From Desulfovirgula sp. (GTDB taxonomy: Bacteria > Bacillota > Desulfotomaculia > Desulfotomaculales > Desulfocucumaceae), in the NCBI GenBank assembly GCA_020725625.1, contig DYET01000196.1:1-64000 (forward strand): a stretch of 64,000 nucleotides of DNA. The letters run 5' to 3'. The notes beneath the pieces were generated by a model. That model was given only the letters and a program-made list of their open reading frames with translations, was not told where the DNA came from and did not search any database. This document shows, piece by piece, positions 27,949 through 35,768 of this stretch. The first letter of the stretch is position 1, and the number at the start of each line of letters is the position of its first letter. A program made the translations under genes and the position numbers.

Positions 27949-28082
27949 CAATCGAAGCCCTAACTAAGGGCGTTCAAGCCAAATGTGTCTAATTTCACCC
28001 CCGGGGGCATATACTTAGAGCAAAGCTTTTATCCGGGAGACTTGAGAGTTCCCGGTCAGACTCATGCAGGGGTGAGAAACAG

Positions 28083-28358
28083 GTGAATTACGACGGCGAC
28101 GTAATTTACTTGCAGAAAAGGGTAAAGGAACTGGAGGAAAAAGTTGAGCAGCTCAGGCTGAGCCGCAGGGTTTTAATGAACCTGATAGAAAAGCTGGAAA
28201 AAGAGAAAACAAGCTTTCAGACCCGCCTGGAAAGGGAGAACAAGAAACTTCTCCACACTAATTACCGGTACGCCCGCTGGCTGCTGTGCAAAAACCGGCA
28301 AATAGCGGAACTGGAATCAAAACTGCAGGAACGGCAGCCCGGCAATTCTGCAAATTAA
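28083..28358 (+). CDS. small coiled-coil protein
   Basis: The 91-residue protein is charged and helical, with heptad-like patterns over about residues 7-60 (LQKRVKELEEKVEQLRL), and a second helix near 70-83. There is no membrane segment or known catalytic motif. The start is GTG 28083, with GGGGTGAG nearby. It could be a structural or scaffold protein, or a regulator. The upstream element GTCTAAT, 14 bases, CATATACTT (near 27986-28016) faintly resembles a sporulation sigma-E promoter, but this is weak. Confidence 0.55.
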   Translation: MNYDGDVIYLQKRVKELEEKVEQLRLSRRVLMNLIEKLEKEKTSFQTRLERENKKLLHTNYRYARWLLCKNRQIAELESKLQERQPGNSAN

Positions 28359-28362
28359 TTAC

Positions 28363-28394
28363 TTATCCACAAAGATATGCACAGCTGGGGATAA
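28363..28394. repeat. DnaA-box-like inverted pair
   Basis: TTATCCACA at 28363-28371 is a perfect DnaA box. TGGGGATAA at 28386-28394 is its near inverted copy (one mismatch), so the two face each other across 14 bases. It may be a DnaA-titration or regulatory site, or a chance inverted repeat serving as an RNA hairpin. The rest of 28395-28600 shows no gene. Confidence 0.4.
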
Positions 28395-28625
28395 TGGAAA
28401 TATATACCATTTTGCGACATGGACTGATTGATCCCGATAACAATTGAGCTAAGGCGCCTTTTTTATGGTCGCCCCGGACCCCCGGGACCCGGATTTTTGT
28501 CGGCCCGGCAGGAGCGGACCGGAACCCAACCGCTCTATTTTTGTTGGTTAAGCTTCAAAATTAAGGAACACGGGAACTTTTTTGTTTACTTTTTGTGGTA
28601 TAATATATAACCGGGGCGGTTGAAT

Positions 28626-29054
28626 GTGAGGATTGCAGTGATTGACGGCCAGGGCGGCGGTATAGGAAGGCACATAGTGGAGAAGCTGAGGCGTGAACTT
28701 TCGGAGGATGTTGAAATACTGGCCCTCGGCACCAATGCGCTGGCCACCTCGGTAATGCTGAAAGCGGGGGCCAACGAGGGGGCCACCGGGGAGAACGCCG
28801 TCGTTTTCAACGCGGCCAGGGTCGACTTAATCCTGGGGCCGGTAAGCATCATGTTTCCCAACGCCATGACCGGTGAGCTTACGCCCGGCATGGCCGCCGC
28901 GGTAAGCTCCAGCCCCGCGAAAAAGTTGCTGATCCCGCTGGTCCGCAGCGGGGTTGAGATCGTGGGGATAAAGTCCGAGCCTCTTCCCCACCTGATTGAA
29001 GAACTGCTTGCCCGGGTAAGGGAAATCGCAGGCAGACCGCCGGCCTCCCGGTGA
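28626..29054 (+). CDS. DUF3842-family protein
   Basis: The 142-residue protein starts MRIAVIDGQGGGIGRHIVEKL, with a Rossmann-like nucleotide-binding loop GQGGGIG. It belongs to the DUF3842 family of Firmicutes, which has no known function. The start is taken as GTG 28626, matching the family N-terminus, with GGGGCGG eight bases upstream; TTG 28620 would add two residues. A perfect TATAAT lies at 28599-28604. It precedes the cobalamin riboswitch but is not clearly part of that operon. Confidence 0.75.
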   Translation: MRIAVIDGQGGGIGRHIVEKLRRELSEDVEILALGTNALATSVMLKAGANEGATGENAVVFNAARVDLILGPVSIMFPNAMTGELTPGMAAAVSSSPAKKLLIPLVRSGVEIVGIKSEPLPHLIEELLARVREIAGRPPASR

Positions 29055-29197
29055 TTTCCGGTTGTGAGTACACCGAAGCGACTGTAATCCGCCAAAGGGG
29101 GATTATGATTTTACGTCCATCTGGGGGAGGGGTCCCGGGATGCCCCTCTGCGGGAAAAACGGTCCTTGCAGAAAATATATTTCGCGAAAATGTGAAA

Positions 29198-29350
29198 CTG
29201 CCGGGTGCCCTTATAGGGATAATAGGGAATCAGGTTAAATGCCTGAGCGGTCTCCGCCACTGTATCCGGTGAGCCCCCCTCACTGTGCCACCCTGCGGGG
29301 GAAGGCGAGGGAAGGCCGTGACCCGGGAGCCAGGAAACCTTGCCCGGCAG
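29198..29350 (+). promoter_or_regulatory. cobalamin (B12) riboswitch
   Basis: The aptamer is closed by a perfect 8-bp stem: 29198-29205 pairs with 29343-29350. Conserved landmarks appear in order: GGTGCCC near 29204-29210, the GAATCAGGTTAAATGCCTGAG segment near 29227-29247, GCCACTG near 29256-29262, and the B12 box GCCAGGAAACCTTGCC near 29329-29344. Adenosylcobalamin binding is expected to lower expression of the cobalamin genes downstream. Confidence 0.95.
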
Positions 29351-29354
29351 GATG

Positions 29355-29384
29355 AAAGCCTCTTCGCGAGCAAAGAGGGCTTTT
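29355..29384 (+). terminator. riboswitch expression-platform terminator
   Basis: AAGCCTCTT (29356-29364) pairs with the AAGAGGGCTT segment (near 29373-29382) with one bulge, followed by a short T run. It lies immediately 3' of the B12 aptamer and is the likely ligand-controlled terminator. Confidence 0.75.
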
Positions 29385-29454
29385 GCTAGGGATTTTTCCC
29401 CGGTCGAGGGCCGGGGATTTGTATTTCGGCGGCCGGCTTTTTAGGAGGAAGGTC

Positions 29455-30072
29455 ATGAAGGACAAGAGATTCGTGCTGGTCCTCGGCGGGGCCCGCAGCG
29501 GCAAAAGCGAATTTGCCGAGCAGTACGCGGCCGGGATGGGCGGCCGGGTAACCTATATAGCCACCCTTTCCGCGGGTGATGAAGAGATGTCCTTCCGGGT
29601 GGCCCTGCACAGGGACAGGAGGCCGCCGGATTGGGTTACGGTGGAGGAAACGCACGACCTGCCCCAAAAGGTTGAAGAAATCGGGCGGGAGCCCGGTGTC
29701 CTGCTGGTTGACTGCCTGACCGGCTGGATAGCCAACCTCCTTTTGGACGACCGGCTGCCCCGTTCCGGGGCTTCCCCCCGGGAGAAAGAGGATTACATAA
29801 TCTCCAGGGTGGCCCATCTGGTCAGCGCCGCGGTCAACTCCAGGGCAAGCGTGCTGGTAGTTTCCAGCGAGGCCGGCTTGGGCCTGGTGCCGCCCTACCC
29901 CGCCGGCCGGGCATTCCGTGACGTATCGGGTCGGGCCAACAGAAACCTGGCCTCGGCGGCCGACGAGGTCTACCTGGTGGTGGCCGGGCTGCCGGTGGAA
30001 CTTAAATCTCTAGCGATAAATCTGGGGACAGGGGACAGGAGACAGGAGACAGGAGACAGAAAAAAAAGATAA
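29455..30072 (+). CDS. cobU: adenosylcobinamide kinase/adenosylcobinamide-phosphate guanylyltransferase
   Basis: CobU phosphorylates adenosylcobinamide and transfers GMP to form AdoCbi-GDP in late cobalamin assembly. The 205-residue product has the P-loop GGARSGKSEFAEQ (near 10-22), VDCLTGWIANLL near 83-94 and SSEAGLGLVP near 141-150, all CobU signatures. ATG 29455 is supported by AGGAGGAAGG. The last 15 residues are encoded by a GACAGGA repeat and are unlikely to be conserved, so the original C-terminus may have been altered by repeat expansion. It opens the riboswitch-controlled operon. Confidence 0.93.
   Translation: MKDKRFVLVLGGARSGKSEFAEQYAAGMGGRVTYIATLSAGDEEMSFRVALHRDRRPPDWVTVEETHDLPQKVEEIGREPGVLLVDCLTGWIANLLLDDRLPRSGASPREKEDYIISRVAHLVSAAVNSRASVLVVSSEAGLGLVPPYPAGRAFRDVSGRANRNLASAADEVYLVVAGLPVELKSLAINLGTGDRRQETGDRKKR
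30024..30059 (+). repeat. GACAGGA tandem repeat at the cobU 3' end
   Basis: Five tandem copies of a GGGACAGGAGACAG-like unit, with 7-base periodicity, overlap the end of cobU. Related arrays lie at 11929-11954 and 37991-38022. Confidence 0.75.
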
Positions 30073-30128
30073 AATATGGTATTTTTGCTCTGTATTGTTA
30101 GTAGGTCTTAATTATCGGAGGTTTTGTC

Positions 30129-31682
30129 ATGGCCAGAACGATCATGGTTCAGGGGACCGCCTCCCATGTGGGCAAGAGCGTGCTGGTGGCGGCGCTCTGC
30201 AGGATTTTTTACCGGGACGGGTACCGGGTGGCGCCCTTCAAGTCCCAGAACATGGCTCTTAATTCCTTTGTCACCAGGGGCGGCGGTGAAATGGGAAGGG
30301 CCCAGGTGGTGCAAGCGGAGGCAGCCGGACGCGCCCCGGAGGTGGATATGAACCCAATCCTGCTGAAACCCACGGGGCAGGCCTCTTCCCAGGTGGTGGT
30401 GCTGGGCAGGCCGGTGGGCAACATGTCGGCCTGGGAATACCACCGGGACTTTGCCGGCAGGGCCTGGAAAACCATCTGCGAGGCCCTGGAAAGGTTGAAA
30501 AGCGACAACGACATCGTGGTCATCGAGGGGGCCGGCAGCCCAGCCGAGGTCAACCTGCAGGCCACCGAGATAGTCAACATGAAGGTGGCCAGGGAGGCCG
30601 GGGCGCCGGTGCTGATCGCCTGCGACATAGACAAGGGGGGCGCCCTGGCGGCCGTCGTCGGGACCCTGGAACTGCTTGAGCCGGAAGACAGGGACCGGGT
30701 GGCCGGGATAATCATCAACAAGTTCCGCGGGGACCTTTCCCTCTTTCAGCCGGCCATCGACTTCCTCGAGGTTAGAACCGGGAAGCCGGTAATCGGGGTG
30801 GTTCCCTACTTTCAGGGATTCAGGATCCAGGAGGAGGACACCGTCGGTGAGGAAGCCCTGGAAAGGTCCCGGCAGGCATGCACCCGGGACGTGGAAATCG
30901 CGGTCATCCACCTTCCCCACATTTCGAATTTCACGGATTTTGACCCCCTGGAGGACGAGCCGGACGTCACCTTGAGGTACGTGGGCAGGGGCACCCCCCT
31001 GGGCAGACCGGATCTGGTTATTTTGCCGGGCAGCAAGAACACCATCGAGGACCTGGCCTATCTCAAGCGCCACGGTGTGGCCGACGAGATTCGCAGGCTC
31101 AGCGCGTCCGGAGTGCCGGTGATCGGCATCTGCGGGGGCTTCCAGATGCTGGGCAGGGAACTACACGACCCGATGCACGCGGAGTCAAACATCCCGTCCA
31201 TTGACGGGCTGGGGCTGCTGGATATTACCACCACCTTTGCCAGGGAAAAGGTAACCACCCAGGTCAGGGCCGTCACCTGCGGCCCCGGGCCGATGCTGGA
31301 GGGGGCCCGGGGAACGGAGGTGGCCGGCTACGAAATCCACATGGGCCGGACCGACCCGGGCGGCGAGGTGGATCCTGTTTTTGAAATCACCCAGCGCTTC
31401 GGGGAGTCCCGGCGAACTCTGGACGGGGCCGCCAGGGGGGACGGAAGGGTATGGGGCACCTATATCCACGGAATTTTCGATACTCCCGGATTCCGCCGAA
31501 AAATTATCAATTCCCTGAGGGTGATGAAGGGGCTGCCCCCCCTGGAGGGATCGGTATCCCTGTCCGCCTGGGAGCTGCGGCAGAGGGACTACGACAGGCT
31601 GGCCGAGGTGGTCCGGGGTAGCCTGGACATGGGAAAAATCTACGGCTTGCTGGGGCTGCCCGCCGGGAGGGGGCGGCCTTGA
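30129..31682 (+). CDS. cobQ: cobyric acid synthase
   Basis: CobQ (CbiP) amidates four peripheral carboxylates of adenosylcobyrinic acid a,c-diamide using glutamine and ATP. The 517-residue protein has an N-terminal dethiobiotin-synthase-like ATPase domain (QGTASHVGKSVLVAALC near 7-23; IEGAGSPAEVNL near 132) and a C-terminal class I glutamine amidotransferase-like domain with the triad-type Cys in ICGGFQMLG (near 333-341) and YIHGIFD near 441. The ATG follows GGAGG. It overlaps cbiB by four bases, which indicates translational coupling. Confidence 0.95.
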   Translation: MARTIMVQGTASHVGKSVLVAALCRIFYRDGYRVAPFKSQNMALNSFVTRGGGEMGRAQVVQAEAAGRAPEVDMNPILLKPTGQASSQVVVLGRPVGNMSAWEYHRDFAGRAWKTICEALERLKSDNDIVVIEGAGSPAEVNLQATEIVNMKVAREAGAPVLIACDIDKGGALAAVVGTLELLEPEDRDRVAGIIINKFRGDLSLFQPAIDFLEVRTGKPVIGVVPYFQGFRIQEEDTVGEEALERSRQACTRDVEIAVIHLPHISNFTDFDPLEDEPDVTLRYVGRGTPLGRPDLVILPGSKNTIEDLAYLKRHGVADEIRRLSASGVPVIGICGGFQMLGRELHDPMHAESNIPSIDGLGLLDITTTFAREKVTTQVRAVTCGPGPMLEGARGTEVAGYEIHMGRTDPGGEVDPVFEITQRFGESRRTLDGAARGDGRVWGTYIHGIFDTPGFRRKIINSLRVMKGLPPLEGSVSLSAWELRQRDYDRLAEVVRGSLDMGKIYGLLGLPAGRGRP

Positions 31683-32668
31683 GCGTTCCGGCCCTGGTGG
31701 CGGCGGCCTTCCTGGTGGACCTGGCGGTGGGCGATCCTCCCCGCTTTCCCCACCCGGTAGTTGTCATGGGAAAAGTGATCACCCGGCTGGAAAGGGCCCT
31801 GTATGCCCCCGGGAAGCTTCCCGGCCTGGCCGGAGGGACATTGACGGCCCTGGTCGTGGTAATCTCGGCTTACGGGGTGACGGCCGGGATTATCTATCTA
31901 TTGCAGGGGATTCATCCCTGGCTGGCCGCGGCCGCCGAAATCTGGCTGATTTCCACTACCCTGGCGGCCAGGGGCCTGGCCGGGGCCGCCGGGGACGTCC
32001 TGCGCCCGCTTTCCGGCGGTGACCTGGGCCTGGCCAGGGAGATGGCGGGCCGGATAGTGGGGCGGGAAACGGGCTCCATGAACGCCCGGGAGGTAACCAG
32101 GGCGGCCGTGGAAACGGTGGCCGAAAACACCGTGGACGGTGTTATAGCGCCGCTTTTTTACGCCTTCATAGGAGGCGCTCCCCTGGCCATGGCCTACAGG
32201 GCTGTCAACACGCTGGATTCCATGGTGGGGTACAGGAACGACAGGTACCTTTACTTCGGCAGGTTTTCGGCCAGGCTGGACGATGCGGCCAATTACCTGC
32301 CCGCCAGGATCGGCGGGCTGATGATCCTGGCGGCTGCCTGGATTACCGGCCGCCGGGCAGTGGGGGCCCTGCGGGCGGTGATCAGGGACGCCCGCCGGCA
32401 TCCCAGTCCCAACAGCGGCGTTCCGGAGGCAGCCATGGCCGGGGCCCTGGGTGTACGCCTGGGGGGTATCAATGTTTACGGGGGAAAAGAATCCTTCCGC
32501 CCCTACCTGGGGGACGACATTTACCCCCTGGCCCCGGTTCACATCCGGCAGGCCGTTGACTTGATGTTCATGAGTTCGTTCCTGGCGCTGTCGGCGGGGG
32601 TGGCGGCAAGGGCTGCCGTCGACCGCCTGCTGGAGAGTGTTCCGGTATTTAGATTTTTTTGGATTTGA
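31679..32668 (+). CDS. cbiB: adenosylcobinamide-phosphate synthase
   Basis: CbiB (CobD in the aerobic naming) attaches aminopropanol phosphate to cobyric acid. The 329-residue integral membrane protein starts with the family segment AFLVDLAVGDPPRFPHPVVVMG and has a conserved ETVAENTVDGVIAPLFY motif near 139-155. Several hydrophobic segments lie near 50-75, 75-95, 150-175, 205-225 and 290-315. It starts at TTG 31679 inside the cobQ stop (TTGA overlap). Its order in the operon fits the pathway. Confidence 0.94.
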   Translation: MSVPALVAAAFLVDLAVGDPPRFPHPVVVMGKVITRLERALYAPGKLPGLAGGTLTALVVVISAYGVTAGIIYLLQGIHPWLAAAAEIWLISTTLAARGLAGAAGDVLRPLSGGDLGLAREMAGRIVGRETGSMNAREVTRAAVETVAENTVDGVIAPLFYAFIGGAPLAMAYRAVNTLDSMVGYRNDRYLYFGRFSARLDDAANYLPARIGGLMILAAAWITGRRAVGALRAVIRDARRHPSPNSGVPEAAMAGALGVRLGGINVYGGKESFRPYLGDDIYPLAPVHIRQAVDLMFMSSFLALSAGVAARAAVDRLLESVPVFRFFWI

Positions 32669-32683
32669 GGCGGGGTTGCAGCC

Positions 32684-34093
32684 ATGAAATTGCCGAGGGT
32701 GATTATCGCGGGAACACACAGCGGGTCCGGCAAGACCACCGTGGCCACCGCCCTGGTGCGGGCCCTGGCCCGGTCGGGTGCCAGGGTGCAGCCCTTCAAA
32801 GTGGGGCCTGACTACATCGATCCCGGCTACCACACGGCCGCCGCCGGGCGACTCAGCCGGAACCTGGATGTTTGGCTTCTGGGGGAAGACGGAGTGCGGG
32901 AGATGTTCCTGCGATCGGCCGCCGGGGCGGAGATATCGGTAATCGAAGGGGTCATGGGTCTTTATGACGGCAGGGGGTCCGGCGGGGAAGGGTCGACGGC
33001 CCACGTTGCCCGGATCCTGGACGCCCCGGTGGTTCTGGTCCTGGACGCCAGGTCCATGGCCCGCAGCGCCGCCGCCGTGGTGCTGGGTTATAAAAGCTTC
33101 GATCCGGAACTGGATCTTTGCGGGGTAATCCTCAACCGGGTCGGATCCGAGAGGCATTTCCTTTTCCTCAAGGAGGCAATCCAGGCGGCCACGGGCGTGC
33201 CGGTGATCGGCCGGGTGGCCTACAGTCCGGAAATGGGGCTGCCTGAAAGGCACCTGGGGCTGCTTCCCACGGCTGAGAAGGACGACCTTGCCCGCCTGCT
33301 GGACCTGATGGCCCATAAGATTGCCGAGGCGCTGGACCTTGAGGAACTGGTCCGGCTGGCCCGCGCAGCCCCCGCCCTGCGGCCGCCGGCGTCCCGGATC
33401 TTCCCCGGAGAGGCGGTCCGGCCCGAGGTGAATATCGGACTGGTCCAGGACCGGGCCTTCAATTTTTACTACCAGGACGGGATAGACCTTCTGGCCGCCC
33501 TGGGCGCCCGGCTGGTCCCCTGCTCCGCCCTGGAGGGGGCGCTTCCCCCCGGTCTGGACGGCCTGTATATAGGCGGCGGGTTTCCGGAAATTTTTGCGGA
33601 AACCATCGCCCAGAATATTGAGTTCATGGCGGGAGTCAGGCGGGAGTTCGGCCGGGGGATGCCGGTTTACGCCGAGTGCGGGGGCATGATGTTCCTGTCC
33701 AGGGGCATTACAGACTTCAGCGGCCGTGAATACCCGATGGCCGGGATTATACCCGGGAAAACGGTGATGCTTGAAAAAAGGGCCGGCTTGGGCTACGTCA
33801 CCGCCCGGGCACTGAAGGACAACATCCTGGCTCCCGCCGGAAGGCGGATAAGGGGACACGAGTTTCACTACTCGGTCCTGCACCTGGACCGGCCGGATTA
33901 CGCCTACCTTCTGGAGCGGGAGGGGGAGGAAGCGCGGCCCGACGGCTATGCCTCAGGGTCCCTGCTGGCTTCATACCTGCACATTCACTTCGCGGGCTGC
34001 CCGGAGGAGGCTGTAAACTTCATCCGTACCTGCATGAAATACCGGGAAAAGAAATCGGGGGTAGAATTAGGAATTCAGACCTCCATGCCATAA
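32684..34093 (+). CDS. cobB: cobyrinate a,c-diamide synthase
   Basis: CobB/CbiA amidates the a and c carboxylates of cobyrinic acid with glutamine and ATP. The 469-residue protein has an N-terminal P-loop domain (IIAGTHSGSGKTTVATAL near 7-24; VIEGVMGLYDG near 86-96) and a C-terminal glutamine amidotransferase-like domain with Cys in VYAECGGMMFLSRG (near 328-341) and GHEFHYS near 390-396. It lies 15 bases after cbiB. The a,c-diamide step precedes cobQ, so the operon supports cobyric-acid formation as well as assembly. Confidence 0.94.
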   Translation: MKLPRVIIAGTHSGSGKTTVATALVRALARSGARVQPFKVGPDYIDPGYHTAAAGRLSRNLDVWLLGEDGVREMFLRSAAGAEISVIEGVMGLYDGRGSGGEGSTAHVARILDAPVVLVLDARSMARSAAAVVLGYKSFDPELDLCGVILNRVGSERHFLFLKEAIQAATGVPVIGRVAYSPEMGLPERHLGLLPTAEKDDLARLLDLMAHKIAEALDLEELVRLARAAPALRPPASRIFPGEAVRPEVNIGLVQDRAFNFYYQDGIDLLAALGARLVPCSALEGALPPGLDGLYIGGGFPEIFAETIAQNIEFMAGVRREFGRGMPVYAECGGMMFLSRGITDFSGREYPMAGIIPGKTVMLEKRAGLGYVTARALKDNILAPAGRRIRGHEFHYSVLHLDRPDYAYLLEREGEEARPDGYASGSLLASYLHIHFAGCPEEAVNFIRTCMKYREKKSGVELGIQTSMP

Positions 34094-34175
34094 AAGAAGG
34101 CACCACGGTGGGAGATACGTTCATTGCCGAGGGTTTTTGGATTCCGGGTTCCGCTTGTAAGATGGGGGTGTTTCG

Positions 34176-34934
34176 TTGTCCAGCTTTGTTTTTGCCCTGC
34201 AGCACCTCACCCGCCTCCCCGTTTGGAACGTGCCCTTTGACGAGAGGCGGCTGGGACGGTCCGGGATGTTCTTTCCCCTGGTGGGACTGATCCTGGGGGG
34301 GTTAATCCTGGCCGTCGACCGGCTGGCCGGGTTTCTCTTTCCGCCCGCCGCCCAGGCAGCGGCAGTGGTGGTGGGGTTGGTGGCGCTTACCGGCGGCATC
34401 CACCTGGACGGCTTCATGGACACCGTGGACGGGGTGTTCAGCGGCCGGCCCAGGGACAAAAAGCTGGAAGTAATGAGGGACAGCCGGGTAGGGGCCTTCG
34501 GCGCCCTGGCGGCGGTCTGCCTTCTTTTGTTTAAATTTGCCCTGGTAACCGGGCTGTCCGGGGGCGGCGGTTTTCCGGCGCTGATTATGATGACTGTATT
34601 CGGCAGGTGGGCCATGACCTATGCCATTGCCAGGTTTCCTTACGCCAGGGAGGAGGGCCTGGGCAGGCTATTTGCGCGGCACACCGGCCCCTTTGAGCTG
34701 GCGGTGGCCTCCCTTACGGCCCTTGCGGTGGCCGCCGCGGCCGCCGGTGCCGGCGGGGTCCTGGTTCTTCTTGCCTCCGGGCTGTTGGCCCATCTTGTTT
34801 GCTCCTATTTTAAAAAAATACTGGGAGGCCTGACCGGGGACACTTACGGGGCGCTTAACGAAATCCTGGAGGTCTTCGTCCTGGCCCTGTACCTTCCCCT
34901 GCACAGGTATGCCCCTTTCCTCTTTCCGGTCTGA
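34176..34934 (+). CDS. cobS: adenosylcobinamide-GDP ribazoletransferase (cobalamin synthase)
   Basis: CobS joins AdoCbi-GDP with alpha-ribazole (or its phosphate) to give cobalamin in the membrane. The 252-residue polytopic protein starts FVFALQHLTRLPVWN and carries GGIHLDGFMDTVDGVFSGRPRDKKLEVMRDSR (split here only for reference, near 68-100), the conserved metal-binding region of the family, plus a VCSYFKKILGGLTGDTYGALNE segment near 208. About six hydrophobic segments are present. TTG 34176 follows GATGGGGGTG. An 82-base gap separates it from cobB. Confidence 0.94.
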   Translation: MSSFVFALQHLTRLPVWNVPFDERRLGRSGMFFPLVGLILGGLILAVDRLAGFLFPPAAQAAAVVVGLVALTGGIHLDGFMDTVDGVFSGRPRDKKLEVMRDSRVGAFGALAAVCLLLFKFALVTGLSGGGGFPALIMMTVFGRWAMTYAIARFPYAREEGLGRLFARHTGPFELAVASLTALAVAAAAAGAGGVLVLLASGLLAHLVCSYFKKILGGLTGDTYGALNEILEVFVLALYLPLHRYAPFLFPV

Positions 34935-35053
34935 GGAAGGAGAAAGGGGAACTTTCATCAAAATCTAGTAACATAGTGTTTTTCATCCCCCGGATTGCCG
35001 CTTTTGGCGGCATGGAGGCCTGAAATTTAAATATTTATAAAGAGGTGAAGGCT

Positions 35054-35710
35054 TTGAGCTGCCGGATTTTTTTGATCAGGCACGGGGAAACCCTCTGGAA
35101 CACCGAAATGAAATTTCAGGGCCACGCCGACATTCCCCTCTCGGAAAAGGGGCTTGATCAGGCCAGGGCCCTGGCTGGCCGACTTTCAAACCAGAAAATC
35201 TCGGCTGTATACAGCAGCGACCTGGGCCGGGCGGTGGAAACCGCCCGTCAGATAGCGGATCCCCGGGGCCTCCGGGTAATTACCCTGCCGGCCTTGAGAG
35301 AAATGAATTTCGGCCGCTGGGAAGGCCTCACCTTCAAGGAAATCAGGGAGAGTTACGGGGACCTGCTCAAGCGGTGGTGGGCCGAACCCCTGGGAATGGC
35401 CGTTCCCGGCGGCGAGTGCCTCTCCGACCTCGTTGCCAGGGTGGTGGAGGCAGCCAGGGCGATTGTGGAAAAGCACATGGGAGAGCAGGTGGCCGTGGTG
35501 TGCCACGGGGGACCGGTGAGGTGCCTGGTAGGTACGGTATTGAACATGGATTTGAACAGGTACTGGAAAATCCGGCAGGATAACGCGGCACTGAACATAC
35601 TGGATTTTCCCGACTGGGAAAACGGCATAGTGGCCCTGCTGAACGACCGCAGCCACCTGCCGGGAGACCTTGAAATCCCGTACTGGGCGAGCAGGTATGC
35701 GGGGAAGTAA
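35054..35710 (+). CDS. cobC: histidine phosphatase, probable alpha-ribazole phosphatase
   Basis: The 218-residue protein is a phosphoglycerate-mutase-like histidine phosphatase. The motif FLIRHGETLWN (near 5-15) has the phospho-accepting His, LREMNFGRWEGL near 82-93 and VVCHGGPVR near 152-160. CobC dephosphorylates alpha-ribazole 5'-phosphate in cobalamin assembly; the position at the end of the cob cluster supports this assignment, although other family members act on sugar phosphates. TTG 35054 follows GAGGTG with good spacing; the frame opens with GTG 35045. Confidence 0.8.
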   Translation: MSCRIFLIRHGETLWNTEMKFQGHADIPLSEKGLDQARALAGRLSNQKISAVYSSDLGRAVETARQIADPRGLRVITLPALREMNFGRWEGLTFKEIRESYGDLLKRWWAEPLGMAVPGGECLSDLVARVVEAARAIVEKHMGEQVAVVCHGGPVRCLVGTVLNMDLNRYWKIRQDNAALNILDFPDWENGIVALLNDRSHLPGDLEIPYWASRYAGK

Positions 35711-35768
35711 TGCCAGCGGGCGGGGGCTTTACCCCGCCGCAGGCCTCTTCTAGTCAGGGGGTGGGCGG

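Noticed and set aside
31898-33883. 661-residue minus-strand frame across cbiB and cobB
   Set aside because: It crosses two certain genes on the opposite strand and has shadow-type composition.
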